From assembly GCF_019799945.1 (NCBI RefSeq), contig NZ_JABGCH010000003.1, positions 248,001 through 312,000 on the forward strand: 64,000 nucleotides of DNA, in the 5' to 3' direction. Both the position numbers and the translations under genes were made by a program. Below are positions 33,247 through 42,466 of the stretch, one piece after another (the stretch's first letter is position 1; each line of letters opens with the position of its first letter). The notes under the pieces were generated by a model that did no database searches, was not told the origin of the DNA, and was given only the letters and a program-made list of their open reading frames with translations. Origin of the DNA: Modestobacter marinus (GTDB taxonomy: Bacteria > Actinomycetota > Actinomycetes > Mycobacteriales > Geodermatophilaceae).

Positions 33247-33612
33247 TCAGCCCAGCGCGACCACCAGGCAGCAGCCGGCGAGCAGCGCGACGACCGGCGT
33301 CATCACCAGCCGCTCCGGGCGGCTCCGGCTGGTCGCGTTCATCCCGATGCCGAGCACGAAGTAGCCGGTCAGCACCCACACGGCGACGTCGGCCGCCCCG
33401 GCCGACCGCCGGGCCGCCGCCACGAGCACCACCCCGACGAGCACGTAGGCGACGATCGACACGACGCTGCCGAACCGCAGGCCGGTCGGCAGCACCCGGT
33501 GCCGGCCACCCCAGGCGAACCGGCCCAGCGGCGCCCCGGCGACGAGCAGGCCCTGGAAGACGGCGAGCCCCGCCAGGACGACGCAGGCCAGGATGGCGGC
33601 GGTCATGATCAC
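33247..33612 (-). CDS. Small four-helix membrane protein of unknown function
   Basis: A 121-residue, highly hydrophobic protein with four predicted membrane helices; it resembles small DoxX/DUF-type integral proteins, but no family is certain. The start is taken at a GTG two codons before an ATG because a TACGGT box stands 6 nt upstream of that GTG. It converges on the unknown gene to its left. Confidence 0.7.
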   Translation of the reverse strand: MIMTAAILACVVLAGLAVFQGLLVAGAPLGRFAWGGRHRVLPTGLRFGSVVSIVAYVLVGVVLVAAARRSAGAADVAVWVLTGYFVLGIGMNATSRSRPERLVMTPVVALLAGCCLVVALG

Positions 33613-33618
33613 CCGCGC

Positions 33619-33624
33619 ACCGTA
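33619..33624 (-). promoter_or_regulatory. -10 box TACGGT, leaderless start of the small membrane protein
   Basis: TACGGT lies 6 nt before the GTG on the minus strand. Confidence 0.55.
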
Positions 33625-33795
33625 GCGATCCGGACCGGCGGTTCCGCGGAACCGCCGCGGTGTGCTCGCCGACACCCGGATCGGGGTGATGGGGCACCCA
33701 GCCGACCCGGAGTGCCCGACGACCCGGTCTCGGCGCAGCCGGCGTTCCCGCGGGAACGTCCGGGCGGCTGACGGGCGGGCGACCGGCGGGCCGCC

Positions 33796-33801
33796 TACGG
33801 T
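33796..33801 (+). promoter_or_regulatory. -10 box TACGGT, leaderless start of the 209-aa gene
   Basis: TACGGT lies 6 nt before the ATG on the plus strand. Confidence 0.6.
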
Positions 33802-33807
33802 TCCGGC

Positions 33808-34437
33808 ATGGCCGCACCGATCAGCGACGCCGTCGTCGTCGACGTCCTGCGCCGGGTCGACCGGGTGCTCGGCCCGCTGGTGCAGCGGCTGGACCGGCCG
33901 CCCGCCCTCCCCCTGGCCGAGCGCGCCGACTGGTGGGCCGACCGGGTCACCCGCGTCGCCGCCGGGATCTCGGCCGCACCCCGGTTCGCCGGCAAGCTCG
34001 CCGACCTGCTGCCGCTGCAGAACACCGTGGGGTCGGCGGTGCAGGCGCTCGTCGTCCTCGGTGTCGCCGCGGAGCACCACGTCGACGACCCTGCCGAGCG
34101 GATCGCGCTGCTGGCCCGGGTGCTGCTGGACCGGGACCTCCCGGCCGGGCGGGTCGAGCCGCTGCTGCTGCGCGTCCGCGGCGTCTACGTCGAGGAGGCC
34201 CTCGGCGCGGAGCGCAGCCGCGGCGTGAGCGGCGCGGCCCGCAGCCTGTGGCGGGTGGCCCGGCTGCTGAGCCGCATCGACGACGCCCTCGACGCCCGCC
34301 CCAAGGGCAAGTGGCACCACCGGGCGCTGTCCCAGTTCCCGGTGGTCGGTGTGGCCGGGGGCTACGCCGCCGAGCGGGAGGGGCTGCGCCGCGCGGCGCG
34401 GACGGCCGAGGAGCTGCTCAGCGCACCGGCGCGCTGA
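33808..34437 (+). CDS. Soluble helical protein of unknown function (209 aa)
   Basis: I do not recognise this protein. It is almost entirely helical, with [44 protein letters not shown] in its middle and a basic stretch ([11 protein letters not shown]) near residue 170. The QNTVGSAVQ segment is hydrophobic enough to touch a membrane. The start is set by a leaderless -10 box. Its last 20 bp overlap the 3' end of metF on the other strand. Confidence 0.65.
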   Translation: MAAPISDAVVVDVLRRVDRVLGPLVQRLDRPPALPLAERADWWADRVTRVAAGISAAPRFAGKLADLLPLQNTVGSAVQALVVLGVAAEHHVDDPAERIALLARVLLDRDLPAGRVEPLLLRVRGVYVEEALGAERSRGVSGAARSLWRVARLLSRIDDALDARPKGKWHHRALSQFPVVGVAGGYAAEREGLRRAARTAEELLSAPAR

Positions 34438-35356
34438 GCGCCGACGGGGAGGCCGGCACGGGGACGCTCTCCCCGGCCAGCGCGGCGTACACCTCCCGCG
34501 TGGCCGTCGACCGGTTCATGGTGATGAAGTGGATGCCGGGCACGCCCTCGGCGAGCAGCTGCTGGCACATCCCGGTCGCCACCTCCACGCCGAAGGCCCG
34601 CACCGCCTTCTTGGCCTCCGGGGTGTCCCCGTCGAGCTCGGCGAAGCGCGCGGCGAGCTCGGGCGGGAAGGCCTGCCCGGACAGCTGCACGATCCGGTTG
34701 ATCTGCCGGGCGCTGGTGACCGGCATGACCCCGGCGATGACCGGGACGTCGCAGCCCCGGGCCGTCACCCGGTCCCGCAGCCGCAGGTAGTCCTCGACCC
34801 GGAAGAACATCTGGGTGATCGCGAAGTCCGCGCCGGCGCGGCACTTGGCCACGAACATGTCGGTGTCGGAGTCGAAGTCCGGCGAGCGAGGGTGCCGCTC
34901 CGGAAAGGCCGCGACACCCACGGAGAAGTCGCCCATGGTCTTGATCAGCTCGACCAGCTCGGCGGCGTACCGCAGCCCCTGGGGATGCGCGACCCACTCG
35001 GCCTGCGGGTCGGCGCCCGGCGGGTCGCCGCGCAGGGCCAGCAGGTTGCGCACCCCGGCGGCCGCCAGCCGGCTCACCACGTGCCGCAGCTCCGCCACGC
35101 TGTGGTTCACGGCGGTCAGGTGGGCGAGCGGGAGCATCGTCGTCTCGGCGGCGATCCGCTCGGTGACCGCGACGGTGCCCTCGCGCGTGGAGCCGCCCGC
35201 GCCGTAGGTGACGGAGACGAAGGAGGGCCGCAGCCGCTCCAGTTCCCGCAGCGCGGTCCACAGCTGCGCCTCGGCGGCCTCGTCCCGAGGCGGGAAGAAC
35301 TCGAAGGACCAGGTGGGCCGCGACTGCGCCACCAACTCCCGCACGGTGCCGCTCAT
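34418..35356 (-). CDS. metF: 5,10-methylenetetrahydrofolate reductase
   Basis: A 312-residue flavoprotein that makes 5-methyl-THF for methionine synthesis. Family marks are [19 protein letters not shown] at the start, [34 protein letters not shown] and [11 protein letters not shown]. The ATG lies 8 nt after a TACCCT box, so the message is probably leaderless or nearly so; an earlier in-frame ATG runs across the promoter. It is divergent from crtE, as metF and idsA2 are in M. tuberculosis (Rv2172c/Rv2173, from memory). No SAM riboswitch is seen. Confidence 0.93.
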   Translation of the reverse strand: MSGTVRELVAQSRPTWSFEFFPPRDEAAEAQLWTALRELERLRPSFVSVTYGAGGSTREGTVAVTERIAAETTMLPLAHLTAVNHSVAELRHVVSRLAAAGVRNLLALRGDPPGADPQAEWVAHPQGLRYAAELVELIKTMGDFSVGVAAFPERHPRSPDFDSDTDMFVAKCRAGADFAITQMFFRVEDYLRLRDRVTARGCDVPVIAGVMPVTSARQINRIVQLSGQAFPPELAARFAELDGDTPEAKKAVRAFGVEVATGMCQQLLAEGVPGIHFITMNRSTATREVYAALAGESVPVPASPSALSAPVR

Positions 35357-35364
35357 GAGGGCAC

Positions 35365-35370
35365 AGGGTA
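35365..35370 (-). promoter_or_regulatory. -10 box TACCCT of metF
   Basis: TACCCT lies 8 nt before the metF ATG. Confidence 0.5.
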
Positions 35371-35510
35371 CGCAGCGTCGGTGCATCCGATCGGGCAGCT
35401 CCGGCGGAAGAGGGGGTGTCGCCGCGCCCGCGGCCGCCGGGAGGAGGACCCGCATGCTCTGGTATCAGGCAACTGACACCCTGGACGGGACGTCGTCGAT
35501 CAGATCGGGC

Positions 35511-35516
35511 GATACT
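35511..35516 (+). promoter_or_regulatory. -10-like box GATACT of the crtE-crtI-crtB operon
   Basis: GATACT lies 6 nt before the GTG, again at leaderless spacing. No clear -35 is present. Confidence 0.45.
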
Positions 35517-35522
35517 GGCCTG

Positions 35523-36656
35523 GTGACCGTCGGGACGCAGCCCCTGCACAGTTCCCCCGGCCTCCCGGCCCCGTCGACCGACGCCGCCGACCTCGACCGG
35601 GTCCGCACCGCCGTGGGCGCCGCCCTCACCGGCTTCCTGGCCGAGCAGCGCCGCACCCTGGCCGCCATGGACGCGGCGCTGACCCCGGTCGTCGACGAGG
35701 TCTGCGCCCTCGCCGACGGGGGCAAGCGACTGCGCCCGCTGTTCGCCTACTGGGGCTGGCGCGGCCTCGCCGCCGACGCACCCGGACCGGCCGAGGACGA
35801 CGACGCGGTGCTCCGCGCGGTGGCCGCGCTGGAGTTCGTCCACGCCAGCGCCCTCGTGCACGACGACGTCATGGACGGCGCGTTCACCCGCCGCGGCCGC
35901 CCCGCCACGCACGTCGGCTTCGCCGGCCGGCACGGCGCGGACGGGCTCACCGGGGACGGCGACACCTTCGGCGTGGGCGCGGCGATCCTGGTCGGCGACC
36001 TGGCGCTGGTGTGGTCCGACGAGCTGCTGCGCCGCTCGGGCATCGCCGGCGCCACGCTCACCCGGGCCCGCACGGTCTGGGACACCATGCGCACCGAGGT
36101 GACGGCCGGGCAGTACCTGGACCTGCTGCGGGCCGCGGGCGGGCTGCCCGGGCCGCAGGGCGCGCTCACCGTCGCCCGGTACAAGAGCGCCGGTTACACG
36201 GTGCAGCGCCCGCTGCAGCTGGGCGCGGCCATCGCCGGGGCCGGACCGCGCGCCGTGGACGCCTACACCGCCATCGGCCTGCCGCTGGGCGAGGCGTTCC
36301 AGCTGCGCGACGACGTGCTGGGCGTGTTCGGCGACCCCTCGGTCACCGGCAAGTCCGCCGACGACGACCTGCGCGAGGGCAAGCAGACGCTGCTCATCGC
36401 GCTCGCCGAGGAGGCGGCCGACGCCGCCGGCCGGCGGCTGCTGGCCGAGGGCCTCGGTGACCCCACCGCCGGGCCGGACCAGTTCGAGGAACTGCGCCGG
36501 CTGATCGAGTCCACCGGAGCCCGCGCCCGGGTCGAGGAGCGGATCACCGAGCGCACCGCGCTGGCCCGTGCCGCCATCGCGGCGGCACCGATCACCGAGG
36601 ACGCGCGCGCCGCGCTCGACGCGCTCGCCGTCGCGGCCACCTCCCGCTCCGCGTGA
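35523..36656 (+). CDS. crtE: Polyprenyl synthetase, geranylgeranyl diphosphate synthase type
   Basis: A 377-residue trans-prenyltransferase. The first Asp-rich motif is LVHDDVMDGA, preceded by GGKRLRPLF; the second is FQLRDDVLGVFGD. Residues before the first motif (ALEFVHASA) are small, compatible with a C20 product. It would supply GGPP to crtB two genes on. It matches idsA2 in the mycobacterial gene order, here recruited to a pigment operon. The GTG start follows the -10 box; the stop overlaps the crtI GTG (GTGA). Confidence 0.9.
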   Translation: MTVGTQPLHSSPGLPAPSTDAADLDRVRTAVGAALTGFLAEQRRTLAAMDAALTPVVDEVCALADGGKRLRPLFAYWGWRGLAADAPGPAEDDDAVLRAVAALEFVHASALVHDDVMDGAFTRRGRPATHVGFAGRHGADGLTGDGDTFGVGAAILVGDLALVWSDELLRRSGIAGATLTRARTVWDTMRTEVTAGQYLDLLRAAGGLPGPQGALTVARYKSAGYTVQRPLQLGAAIAGAGPRAVDAYTAIGLPLGEAFQLRDDVLGVFGDPSVTGKSADDDLREGKQTLLIALAEEAADAAGRRLLAEGLGDPTAGPDQFEELRRLIESTGARARVEERITERTALARAAIAAAPITEDARAALDALAVAATSRSA

Positions 36657-38140
36657 GGACGGTCCCCGGGCGCACCGACCGGGTGGTCGTCGTGGGCGCC
36701 GGCCTCGCCGGGCTCTCCGCCGCGCTGCGCCTGCGCGGCGCCGGCCGGGAGGTCACCCTCGTCGAACGGGGCGAGGGCCCCGGCGGCCGGGCCGGCGTGG
36801 TGCGGCGGGCCGGCTACACGCTGGACACCGGGCCCTCGGTGTTCACCGCGCCCGAGGTGCTCGCCGAGGCCTTCGCCGCGGTCGGCGACCGGCTGGAGGA
36901 CCGGCTGCGGCTCACCCCGCTGGCGACCACCTACCGCGCCCGGTTCGCCGACGGCTCGCACCTGGACGTGCACGCCGACCGGGCGGCCTTCGCCGCCGAG
37001 GTGGAGCGGCTGTGCGGCCCGGCGGAGGCGGCCGCGCTGCACCGTTACCTGGACGACCTCGCCGAGCTGTACCGCCTGCAGCTGCGGACGTTCATCGACC
37101 GCAACCTCGACTCACCGCTCGACCTGGCCGGTCCCGAGCTGGTGCGGCTGGTCCGGCGCGGGGGCTTCCGGCGGCTGTCCTCCCACGTGGCCGCGGCGTT
37201 CACCGACGAGCGGCTGCGCCGGCTGTTCAGCTTCCAGGCGCTGTACGCGGGGGTCTCGCCGTACCGGGCGATCGCCGCCTACGCCGTCATCGCGCAGCTG
37301 GACATCGGCGCCGGGGTGTGGCACCCGGAGGGCGGGATCGGCGCCGTCCCCCGGGCGATGGCCGCCGCGGCCGCCGACGCCGGCGTCGTCCTCCGGTACG
37401 GCGCGGAGGTCGCGGAGCTGGAGACGCGCGGCGACCGGGTGTCCGGGGTCCGGCTCGCGGACGGCGACCGGCTGCCCGCGGACGCCGTCGTCGTGACCGC
37501 CGACGCCCCGCACCGGCTGGTGCCCGGGCTCCGCGGCCCGCGGCGGCCGGTGCACTCGCCGTCCTGCGTGGCCCTGCACCTCGGCGTCCGCGCGGCGCTG
37601 CCCGGGCAGGCGCACCACACGATCAGCTTCGGCGCCTCGTGGTCGGAGGTGTTCCGCGAGCTGACCCGCGACGGGCGGCCGATGAGCGACCCGAGCCTGC
37701 TGGTCAGCATGCCGTCGGTCACCGACCGGTCGCTGGCCCCGGAGGGCGGTCAGGTGCTGAGCGTCGTCGCCCCCACCCCGAACCTCGACCCGCGCAGCGG
37801 CGGCAACCCCGACCTGGACTGGCCGGTGCTCACCCCGCGCTACCGCGACGAGCTGCTGGGCGTCCTGGACGCCCGCGGCTGGACCGGCATCGGGGACGCC
37901 GTCGAGGTCGAGGAGGTGCTGACCCCGGTCGACTGGGCGGCCCAGGGCATGGCGGCGGGCACCCCGTTCGCCCTCGCGCACACGTTCGGGCAGACCGGCC
38001 CCTTCCGGCCGTCGACGCTCCCCCGCCGCGGGCCGGTGAACGTGGTGCTGGCCGGCTCCTCGGTGCAGCCGGGGGTCGGCGTCCCGATGGTGGTGATGAG
38101 CGGCCGGCTGGCCGCCGAGCGGATCACGGGAGCCCGATGA
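36653..38140 (+). CDS. crtI: Phytoene desaturase
   Basis: A 495-residue FAD enzyme. The N-terminal fold VVVGAGLAGLSAALRL starts at residue 9, with GPGGRAG and YTLDTGPSVFTAPEVL following. The C-terminal CrtI signature is present as VLAGSSVQPGVGVPMVVMSGRLAAE. It desaturates phytoene toward lycopene in several steps. It overlaps crtE and crtB by 4 bp, so the three are made together. The order E-I-B is common in actinobacteria. Confidence 0.92.
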   Translation: MRTVPGRTDRVVVVGAGLAGLSAALRLRGAGREVTLVERGEGPGGRAGVVRRAGYTLDTGPSVFTAPEVLAEAFAAVGDRLEDRLRLTPLATTYRARFADGSHLDVHADRAAFAAEVERLCGPAEAAALHRYLDDLAELYRLQLRTFIDRNLDSPLDLAGPELVRLVRRGGFRRLSSHVAAAFTDERLRRLFSFQALYAGVSPYRAIAAYAVIAQLDIGAGVWHPEGGIGAVPRAMAAAAADAGVVLRYGAEVAELETRGDRVSGVRLADGDRLPADAVVVTADAPHRLVPGLRGPRRPVHSPSCVALHLGVRAALPGQAHHTISFGASWSEVFRELTRDGRPMSDPSLLVSMPSVTDRSLAPEGGQVLSVVAPTPNLDPRSGGNPDLDWPVLTPRYRDELLGVLDARGWTGIGDAVEVEEVLTPVDWAAQGMAAGTPFALAHTFGQTGPFRPSTLPRRGPVNVVLAGSSVQPGVGVPMVVMSGRLAAERITGAR

Positions 38141-39078
38141 CCATCCCCCCGACCCGGGCGGAGCAGCAGGCCGCCCTCGACGCGGCCTACCGGCACTGCG
38201 CGGCGATCGCCGCCCGGCACGGCAAGAGCTACCACCTGGCCACCCGCCTGCTCACCGCCGACCGCCGGCCCGCCGTGCACGCGCTGTACGCCGCGGCCCG
38301 CACCGCCGACGACCTCGTCGACGTCCCGGGCGCCGACCCGGCCGGCGACCTCGGCGACTGGTCCCGCGCCGTGCTGGCCGAGCTGGACGCCGGGTGGTCC
38401 GACGACCCGGTCCGGCTGGCGCTGGTGCACACCTACCGGCGGTACGCGATCCCGGTCGAGCACCTGGTCGACTTCCTGGCCGCGATGAGCAGCGACCTGG
38501 AGGTCACCGGCTACGCCGACCTGGCCGCGCTGGACCGGTACATGTGGGGCTCCGCGGCGGTGATCGGCCTGCAGGTGCTGCCGGTGCTGGGCACCGCGCC
38601 CGGCGTGACCCGGGAGGAGGCCGCGCCGCACGCGATCGCGCTGGGCGAGGCCTTCCAGCTCACCAACTTCCTGCGCGACGTCGGCGAGGACGCCGACCGG
38701 GGCCGGGTCTACCTGCCCGCGGACCTGATGGCGGCGCACGGCGTCACCCGGGAACAGCTGGTGGCCCGGCGCCACTCCCCCGGCTTCCGGGACCTGATGC
38801 GCGAGATGGTGGCGGTGACCCGCCGCCGCTACGACGACGCGGCGCCCGGCGCGCCCCTGCTGGCCCGGGAGTCCCGGGACTGCGTGCGGGCGGCGACCGC
38901 CCTGTACGGGGGGATCCTCACCGAGATCGAGCGGGCGGAGCACCGGGTGCTCGACCGCCGGGTGCGCGTCTCGCGGCCGCGGCGCCTGGCGGTGTTCGCC
39001 CGCCGGCTGACCGCCGCGCAGCTCGCCCGGATCGGGCCGGACCGGGTCAGTACGCCAGCGCCTGGGCCCGCCGGGTGA
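38137..39078 (+). CDS. crtB: Phytoene synthase
   Basis: A 313-residue squalene/phytoene synthase. Both Asp-rich motifs are visible: AARTADDLVDV and TNFLRDVGEDADRGRVYLP. It condenses two GGPP to phytoene, the first carotenoid-specific step. The ATG overlaps the crtI stop (ATGA). Its last 32 bp overlap the 3' end of the converging Rv2175c-type gene. No lycopene cyclase follows. Confidence 0.93.
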   Translation: MTIPPTRAEQQAALDAAYRHCAAIAARHGKSYHLATRLLTADRRPAVHALYAAARTADDLVDVPGADPAGDLGDWSRAVLAELDAGWSDDPVRLALVHTYRRYAIPVEHLVDFLAAMSSDLEVTGYADLAALDRYMWGSAAVIGLQVLPVLGTAPGVTREEAAPHAIALGEAFQLTNFLRDVGEDADRGRVYLPADLMAAHGVTREQLVARRHSPGFRDLMREMVAVTRRRYDDAAPGAPLLARESRDCVRAATALYGGILTEIERAEHRVLDRRVRVSRPRRLAVFARRLTAAQLARIGPDRVSTPAPGPAG

Positions 39079-39370
39079 CCTCGGTGTGCCGGTCGTCGCG
39101 CAGGGCCTCGACCGGGGTGCCGGGCAGCGTGTCGTCGGGGCGGAACAGCCAGTCGAACGCGTCCTGCTCGGTGTACCCGCCGTCGAACAGCACGGTCAGC
39201 AACCCCGGGAGGTGACGCAGCACGGCGCCGTCCTGCAGGAAGTCGGCGGGGATCTTGCTGTTGCCACTGCCCGGGACGGCGAGGAGCTTGCGCTCGCGCA
39301 GCAGCTGCCGGACCCGGTTCGGCGAGGTCCCGAGCTGCGCCGCGACCTCCGCGGGGGTGAGCGTGTCCAC
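39047..39370 (-). CDS. Rv2175c-type winged-helix DNA-binding protein
   Basis: A 107-residue protein beginning TLTPAEVAAQLGTSPNRVRQLLRERKL, an excisionase/MerR-like helix-turn-helix. The C-terminal part (DWLFRPDDTLPGTPVEAL) matches Rv2175c of M. tuberculosis, which is a PknL substrate and loses DNA binding on phosphorylation (known for that protein). Here too the gene is next to and divergent from pknL. TAGGCT lies 6 nt before the GTG, so the message is leaderless. Confidence 0.85.
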   Translation of the reverse strand: MDTLTPAEVAAQLGTSPNRVRQLLRERKLLAVPGSGNSKIPADFLQDGAVLRHLPGLLTVLFDGGYTEQDAFDWLFRPDDTLPGTPVEALRDDRHTEVTRRAQALAY

Positions 39371-39376
39371 GTCCTC

Positions 39377-39382
39377 AGCCTA
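39377..39382 (-). promoter_or_regulatory. -10 box TAGGCT of the Rv2175c-type gene
   Basis: TAGGCT lies 6 nt before the GTG on the minus strand. Confidence 0.6.
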
Positions 39383-39549
39383 GGGCGCGCCCCGGCGCGG
39401 CCCGCGCGGCCTCCCGGGCTGGACGGTCGGCCCCTGCGGCGACCAGCGGTTCGACACTCCCCCACCGGTCCGTCCAGCCAGTCCTGCCCCAGCAGCCTCA
39501 TGTCCCCGACGGGTCCGCGTCGTTTCGTCCACCGCCGCGCATCCGCTCC

Positions 39550-39555
39550 TAGACT
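39550..39555 (+). promoter_or_regulatory. -10 box TAGACT of pknL
   Basis: TAGACT lies 6 nt before the pknL GTG. Confidence 0.65.
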
Positions 39556-39561
39556 CGCCGC

Positions 39562-41550
39562 GTGGACACCGTCGTGACCGACCCCGTGGTCGGCCTGCTC
39601 CTCGAAGGGCGTTACCGCCTCGAGGAGCGCCTGGCGCGTGGCGGCATGTCCACCGTCTACGCCGCCACCGACCTGCGCCTGCACCGCACGGTCGCGGTCA
39701 AGGTGATGGCCGAGCACCTGGCCCACGACCCGGCGTTCGTCGACCGGTTCACCCGCGAGGCGCGGGCCACGGCCATGCTCAGCCACCCCAACGTCGTCTC
39801 GGTGAGCGACCAGGGCGCCGACCAGGGCCTGGTCTACCTGGTCATGGAGCTGGTCCGCGGCCGGACGCTGCGCGACCTGCTCCAGGCCCGGGGCCGGCTC
39901 ACCGTGGGCGAGACGTTCGCCGTCCTGGAGCCGGTGCTGTCCGGGCTGACCGCCGCGCACCGGGCCGGCATCGTGCACCGCGACATCAAGCCCGAGAACG
40001 TGCTGATCTCCACCGACGGCCAGGTCAAGGTCGCCGACTTCGGGCTGGCCCGCGCGGTGGCCGGCACCGGGCAGACCAGCCATACCGGCGGCGTGCTCAT
40101 CGGCACCGTCGCCTACCTCTCCCCCGAGCAGCTGGAGCGGGGTCGCAGCGACGCGCGCAGCGACGTCTACGCCGCCGGCGTCATGCTCTACGAGCTGCTC
40201 ACCGGGCATCCGCCCTACGCCGGTGACACCCCGCTGGCGGTGGCCTACCAGCACGTGCACCACGACGTCCCCGCGCCGTCGGCCGAGGTGCCCGACCTGC
40301 CCTGGCAGGTCGACGAGCTGGTCGCCCGCACCACGCGCCGGGACCCCGCGGCCCGCCCGCTGGACGCCGGGGCGTTCCTGGCCGAGCTCACCGACCTGCG
40401 CAGCGACCTCGGCATCGGCCGGATGCCGGTGCCCACCGGGCGGCCGGTCGAGTCCCCGGGCACCCTGCGGCCCACCAGCCGTCCCTCCGCGCCGCGGCCG
40501 CGCGACGCCAGCGTGCCGGGCCGGAGCACCGCTCCGCGCCCCGAGACGCTCGGCGGCCGGTCCCGCGGCACCACCGTGCTGCCAGGCACCGACAGCGGCC
40601 CGACGGGGCAGGTCCGGGGCGCGGGCCCGCGTCCGCCGGCCGTCCGGCCCGGGGTGCCCCCGCACATCCGCCGCCGGCGCGCCCGCTTCGCGCTCACGCT
40701 GGTCCTGCTGCTCGCGGTCACCATCGGCGCGATCGGCTGGTGGCTGGGCTCCGGGCGCTGGACCACCGTGCCCGAGCTCGTCGGCGCCGACGAGCAGACC
40801 GCCATCGGCCGGCTGCAGGAGGCCGGCCTGGACCCGGCGTTCGGCGAGGAGCAGTTCAGCGAGACCGTGCCGGAGGGCGTCGTCCTGTCCGCCGACCCCG
40901 GCGAGGGCGAGCTGATCCGGGGCTCCGACGTCACGCTCGTGGTCTCCAAGGGCGTGGAACGGTTCACCGTCGACACCGCGCTGGCCGGCCGGCCGCTGGA
41001 GGAGGTCCAGGCGGCGCTGGGCGAGCTGCCCGTGCAGCTGGACAACGCCACCGAGTACAGCGACGACGTGCCCAGCGGCAGCGTCATCCGCTTCGACCCG
41101 GCCGCCGGCACCCAGCTCAAGCGGGGCGACGTGGTCACCCTGGTCGTCTCCCAGGGCCGGGCCCCGGTCGAGGTGCCGAACGTGGTGGGCCAGGAGCCGG
41201 ACGCCGCCCAGGACACCCTGGAGCAGCTCGGGTTCACCGTGCAGCGCGACGAGGGCCGCAGCGCCGACGTCCCCACCGGCGCGGTCATGGCGGTCGCCCC
41301 CGCGCCGGGCGGGGCGCAGCCCTACGGCAGCGCGGTGACCATCACCGTCTCGGTCGGCCTGCCGCAGGTGACCGTGCCCGACGTCGTCGGCATGTCCGAG
41401 GACGAGGCGACGGCGGCGCTGCAGGCCGCCGGGCTGGCCGCCGAGTCCACCCAGTTCATCTCGGGCAACCGCGTGTTCCAGCAGAGCCCCAAGGCCGGCG
41501 AGCTCGTCGACCTGGGCACCACCGTCAAGATCCTCATCAGCTTCGGGTGA
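39562..41550 (+). CDS. pknL: Ser/Thr protein kinase with four PASTA domains
   Basis: A 662-residue receptor kinase. The kinase domain has RLARGGMSTVYAATD (P-loop), VAVKVM (Lys), IVHRDIKPENVLI (catalytic loop) and KVADFGLARA. A Pro/Arg-rich juxtamembrane linker follows, then one transmembrane helix near residues 372-392. Four extracellular PASTA repeats follow, each starting near a VP(E/N/D)xVG motif; the second is degenerate (ERFTVDTALAG). PASTA domains usually sense peptidoglycan or lipid II. By position it corresponds to M. tuberculosis PknL (Rv2176), although PknL itself, as I recall, lacks PASTA repeats, so the domain make-up differs. Confidence 0.9.
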   Translation: MDTVVTDPVVGLLLEGRYRLEERLARGGMSTVYAATDLRLHRTVAVKVMAEHLAHDPAFVDRFTREARATAMLSHPNVVSVSDQGADQGLVYLVMELVRGRTLRDLLQARGRLTVGETFAVLEPVLSGLTAAHRAGIVHRDIKPENVLISTDGQVKVADFGLARAVAGTGQTSHTGGVLIGTVAYLSPEQLERGRSDARSDVYAAGVMLYELLTGHPPYAGDTPLAVAYQHVHHDVPAPSAEVPDLPWQVDELVARTTRRDPAARPLDAGAFLAELTDLRSDLGIGRMPVPTGRPVESPGTLRPTSRPSAPRPRDASVPGRSTAPRPETLGGRSRGTTVLPGTDSGPTGQVRGAGPRPPAVRPGVPPHIRRRRARFALTLVLLLAVTIGAIGWWLGSGRWTTVPELVGADEQTAIGRLQEAGLDPAFGEEQFSETVPEGVVLSADPGEGELIRGSDVTLVVSKGVERFTVDTALAGRPLEEVQAALGELPVQLDNATEYSDDVPSGSVIRFDPAAGTQLKRGDVVTLVVSQGRAPVEVPNVVGQEPDAAQDTLEQLGFTVQRDEGRSADVPTGAVMAVAPAPGGAQPYGSAVTITVSVGLPQVTVPDVVGMSEDEATAALQAAGLAAESTQFISGNRVFQQSPKAGELVDLGTTVKILISFG

Positions 41551-41560
41551 TCCCTCCCTC

Positions 41561-42466
41561 ATGATCTCGCACGTTGCCGCCCTGCCCCCGATCGGGGCGC
41601 ACATCCAGGTCAAGGGGGGCCTCGCCAAGGGCGGGCTGCCCTACGCCGACGCCGTCGGCGCCCGCGCCGTCCAGGTGTTCGTCGGCAACCCCCGCGGCTG
41701 GCGGCCCAGCGCCGGCAACCCGGCCCAGGACGCCGCGTTCACCGCCGGGTGCGGCGAGCGCGGCGTGCCCTCGTTCATCCACACGCCGTTCCTGGTCAAC
41801 GTCGGCTCGCCGAGCGAGGCGACCGTCGAGCAGTCGATCGCCACCATCCGGCACTCGCTGCAGCGCGGCGTCCAGCTCGGCTGCGCCGGGGTGGTCGTGC
41901 ACGCCGGTTCCGCGGTCGGCGAGGACCGCTACGAGGCGGCGCTCGGCCAGCTGCACGAGCGGCTGCTGCCGGTGCTCGACGAGCTGCCCGAGGGCGCTCC
42001 GCGGTTGCTGGTCGAGCCCACCGCGGGCGGCGGCAGGTCGCTCGCGGCCACGGTGGAGGACCTCGGCCCCTACCTCGCCGCGCTGGACGGCCACCCGGCG
42101 GTCGGGGTCTGCTTCGACACCTGCCACGCCTGGGCGGCCGGGCACGACCTCGCCACCCCCGGTGGCATGGCCGCCGCGCTGGAGGCGTTGGAGGCGACCG
42201 TGGGACCGGGCCGGCTGGGCCTGGTGCACGCCAACGACTCCCTCGACGGCTGCGGCTCCACCCGGGACCGGCACACGACCATCGGCGCCGGCTCGATCGG
42301 TGCCGCGCCGTTCGGCGAGCTGCTCACGCACCCGCTGATGGCCGGCGTGCCGGTCGTGGTGGAGACCCCGAGCGTCGGGCACGGCAGCGACTGGGGCGGC
42401 CACGCCGCGGACATCGCGCTGCTGTGCGCCCTCCGGGACGGCGCCGAGGTGCCCGCCGCCGCCTGA
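41561..42466 (+). CDS. nfo: Endonuclease IV (AP endonuclease)
   Basis: A 301-residue TIM-barrel enzyme that cuts DNA at abasic sites. The three-zinc ligands are spread as in the family: IGAHIQV (His), FIHTPFLVNVGSP (His), VVHAGS (His), LVEPTAGGG (Glu), CFDTCHAWAAGHD (Asp, His), VHANDS, RHTTIGAGSIG (His) and VVETPS (Glu). It begins 10 bp after pknL and is probably read through from that promoter. Its stop codon lies inside a terminator stem. Confidence 0.88.
   Translation: MISHVAALPPIGAHIQVKGGLAKGGLPYADAVGARAVQVFVGNPRGWRPSAGNPAQDAAFTAGCGERGVPSFIHTPFLVNVGSPSEATVEQSIATIRHSLQRGVQLGCAGVVVHAGSAVGEDRYEAALGQLHERLLPVLDELPEGAPRLLVEPTAGGGRSLAATVEDLGPYLAALDGHPAVGVCFDTCHAWAAGHDLATPGGMAAALEALEATVGPGRLGLVHANDSLDGCGSTRDRHTTIGAGSIGAAPFGELLTHPLMAGVPVVVETPSVGHGSDWGGHAADIALLCALRDGAEVPAAA

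Noticed and set aside
39440-39470. tRNA-like GGTTCGA motif
   Set aside because: No cloverleaf arms around it and no matching acceptor stem. Similar motifs elsewhere lie inside coding genes.
39196-41628. An 810-codon minus-strand open frame across pknL
   Set aside because: Shadow of the kinase gene; it also runs through the pknL promoter and the Rv2175c-type gene.
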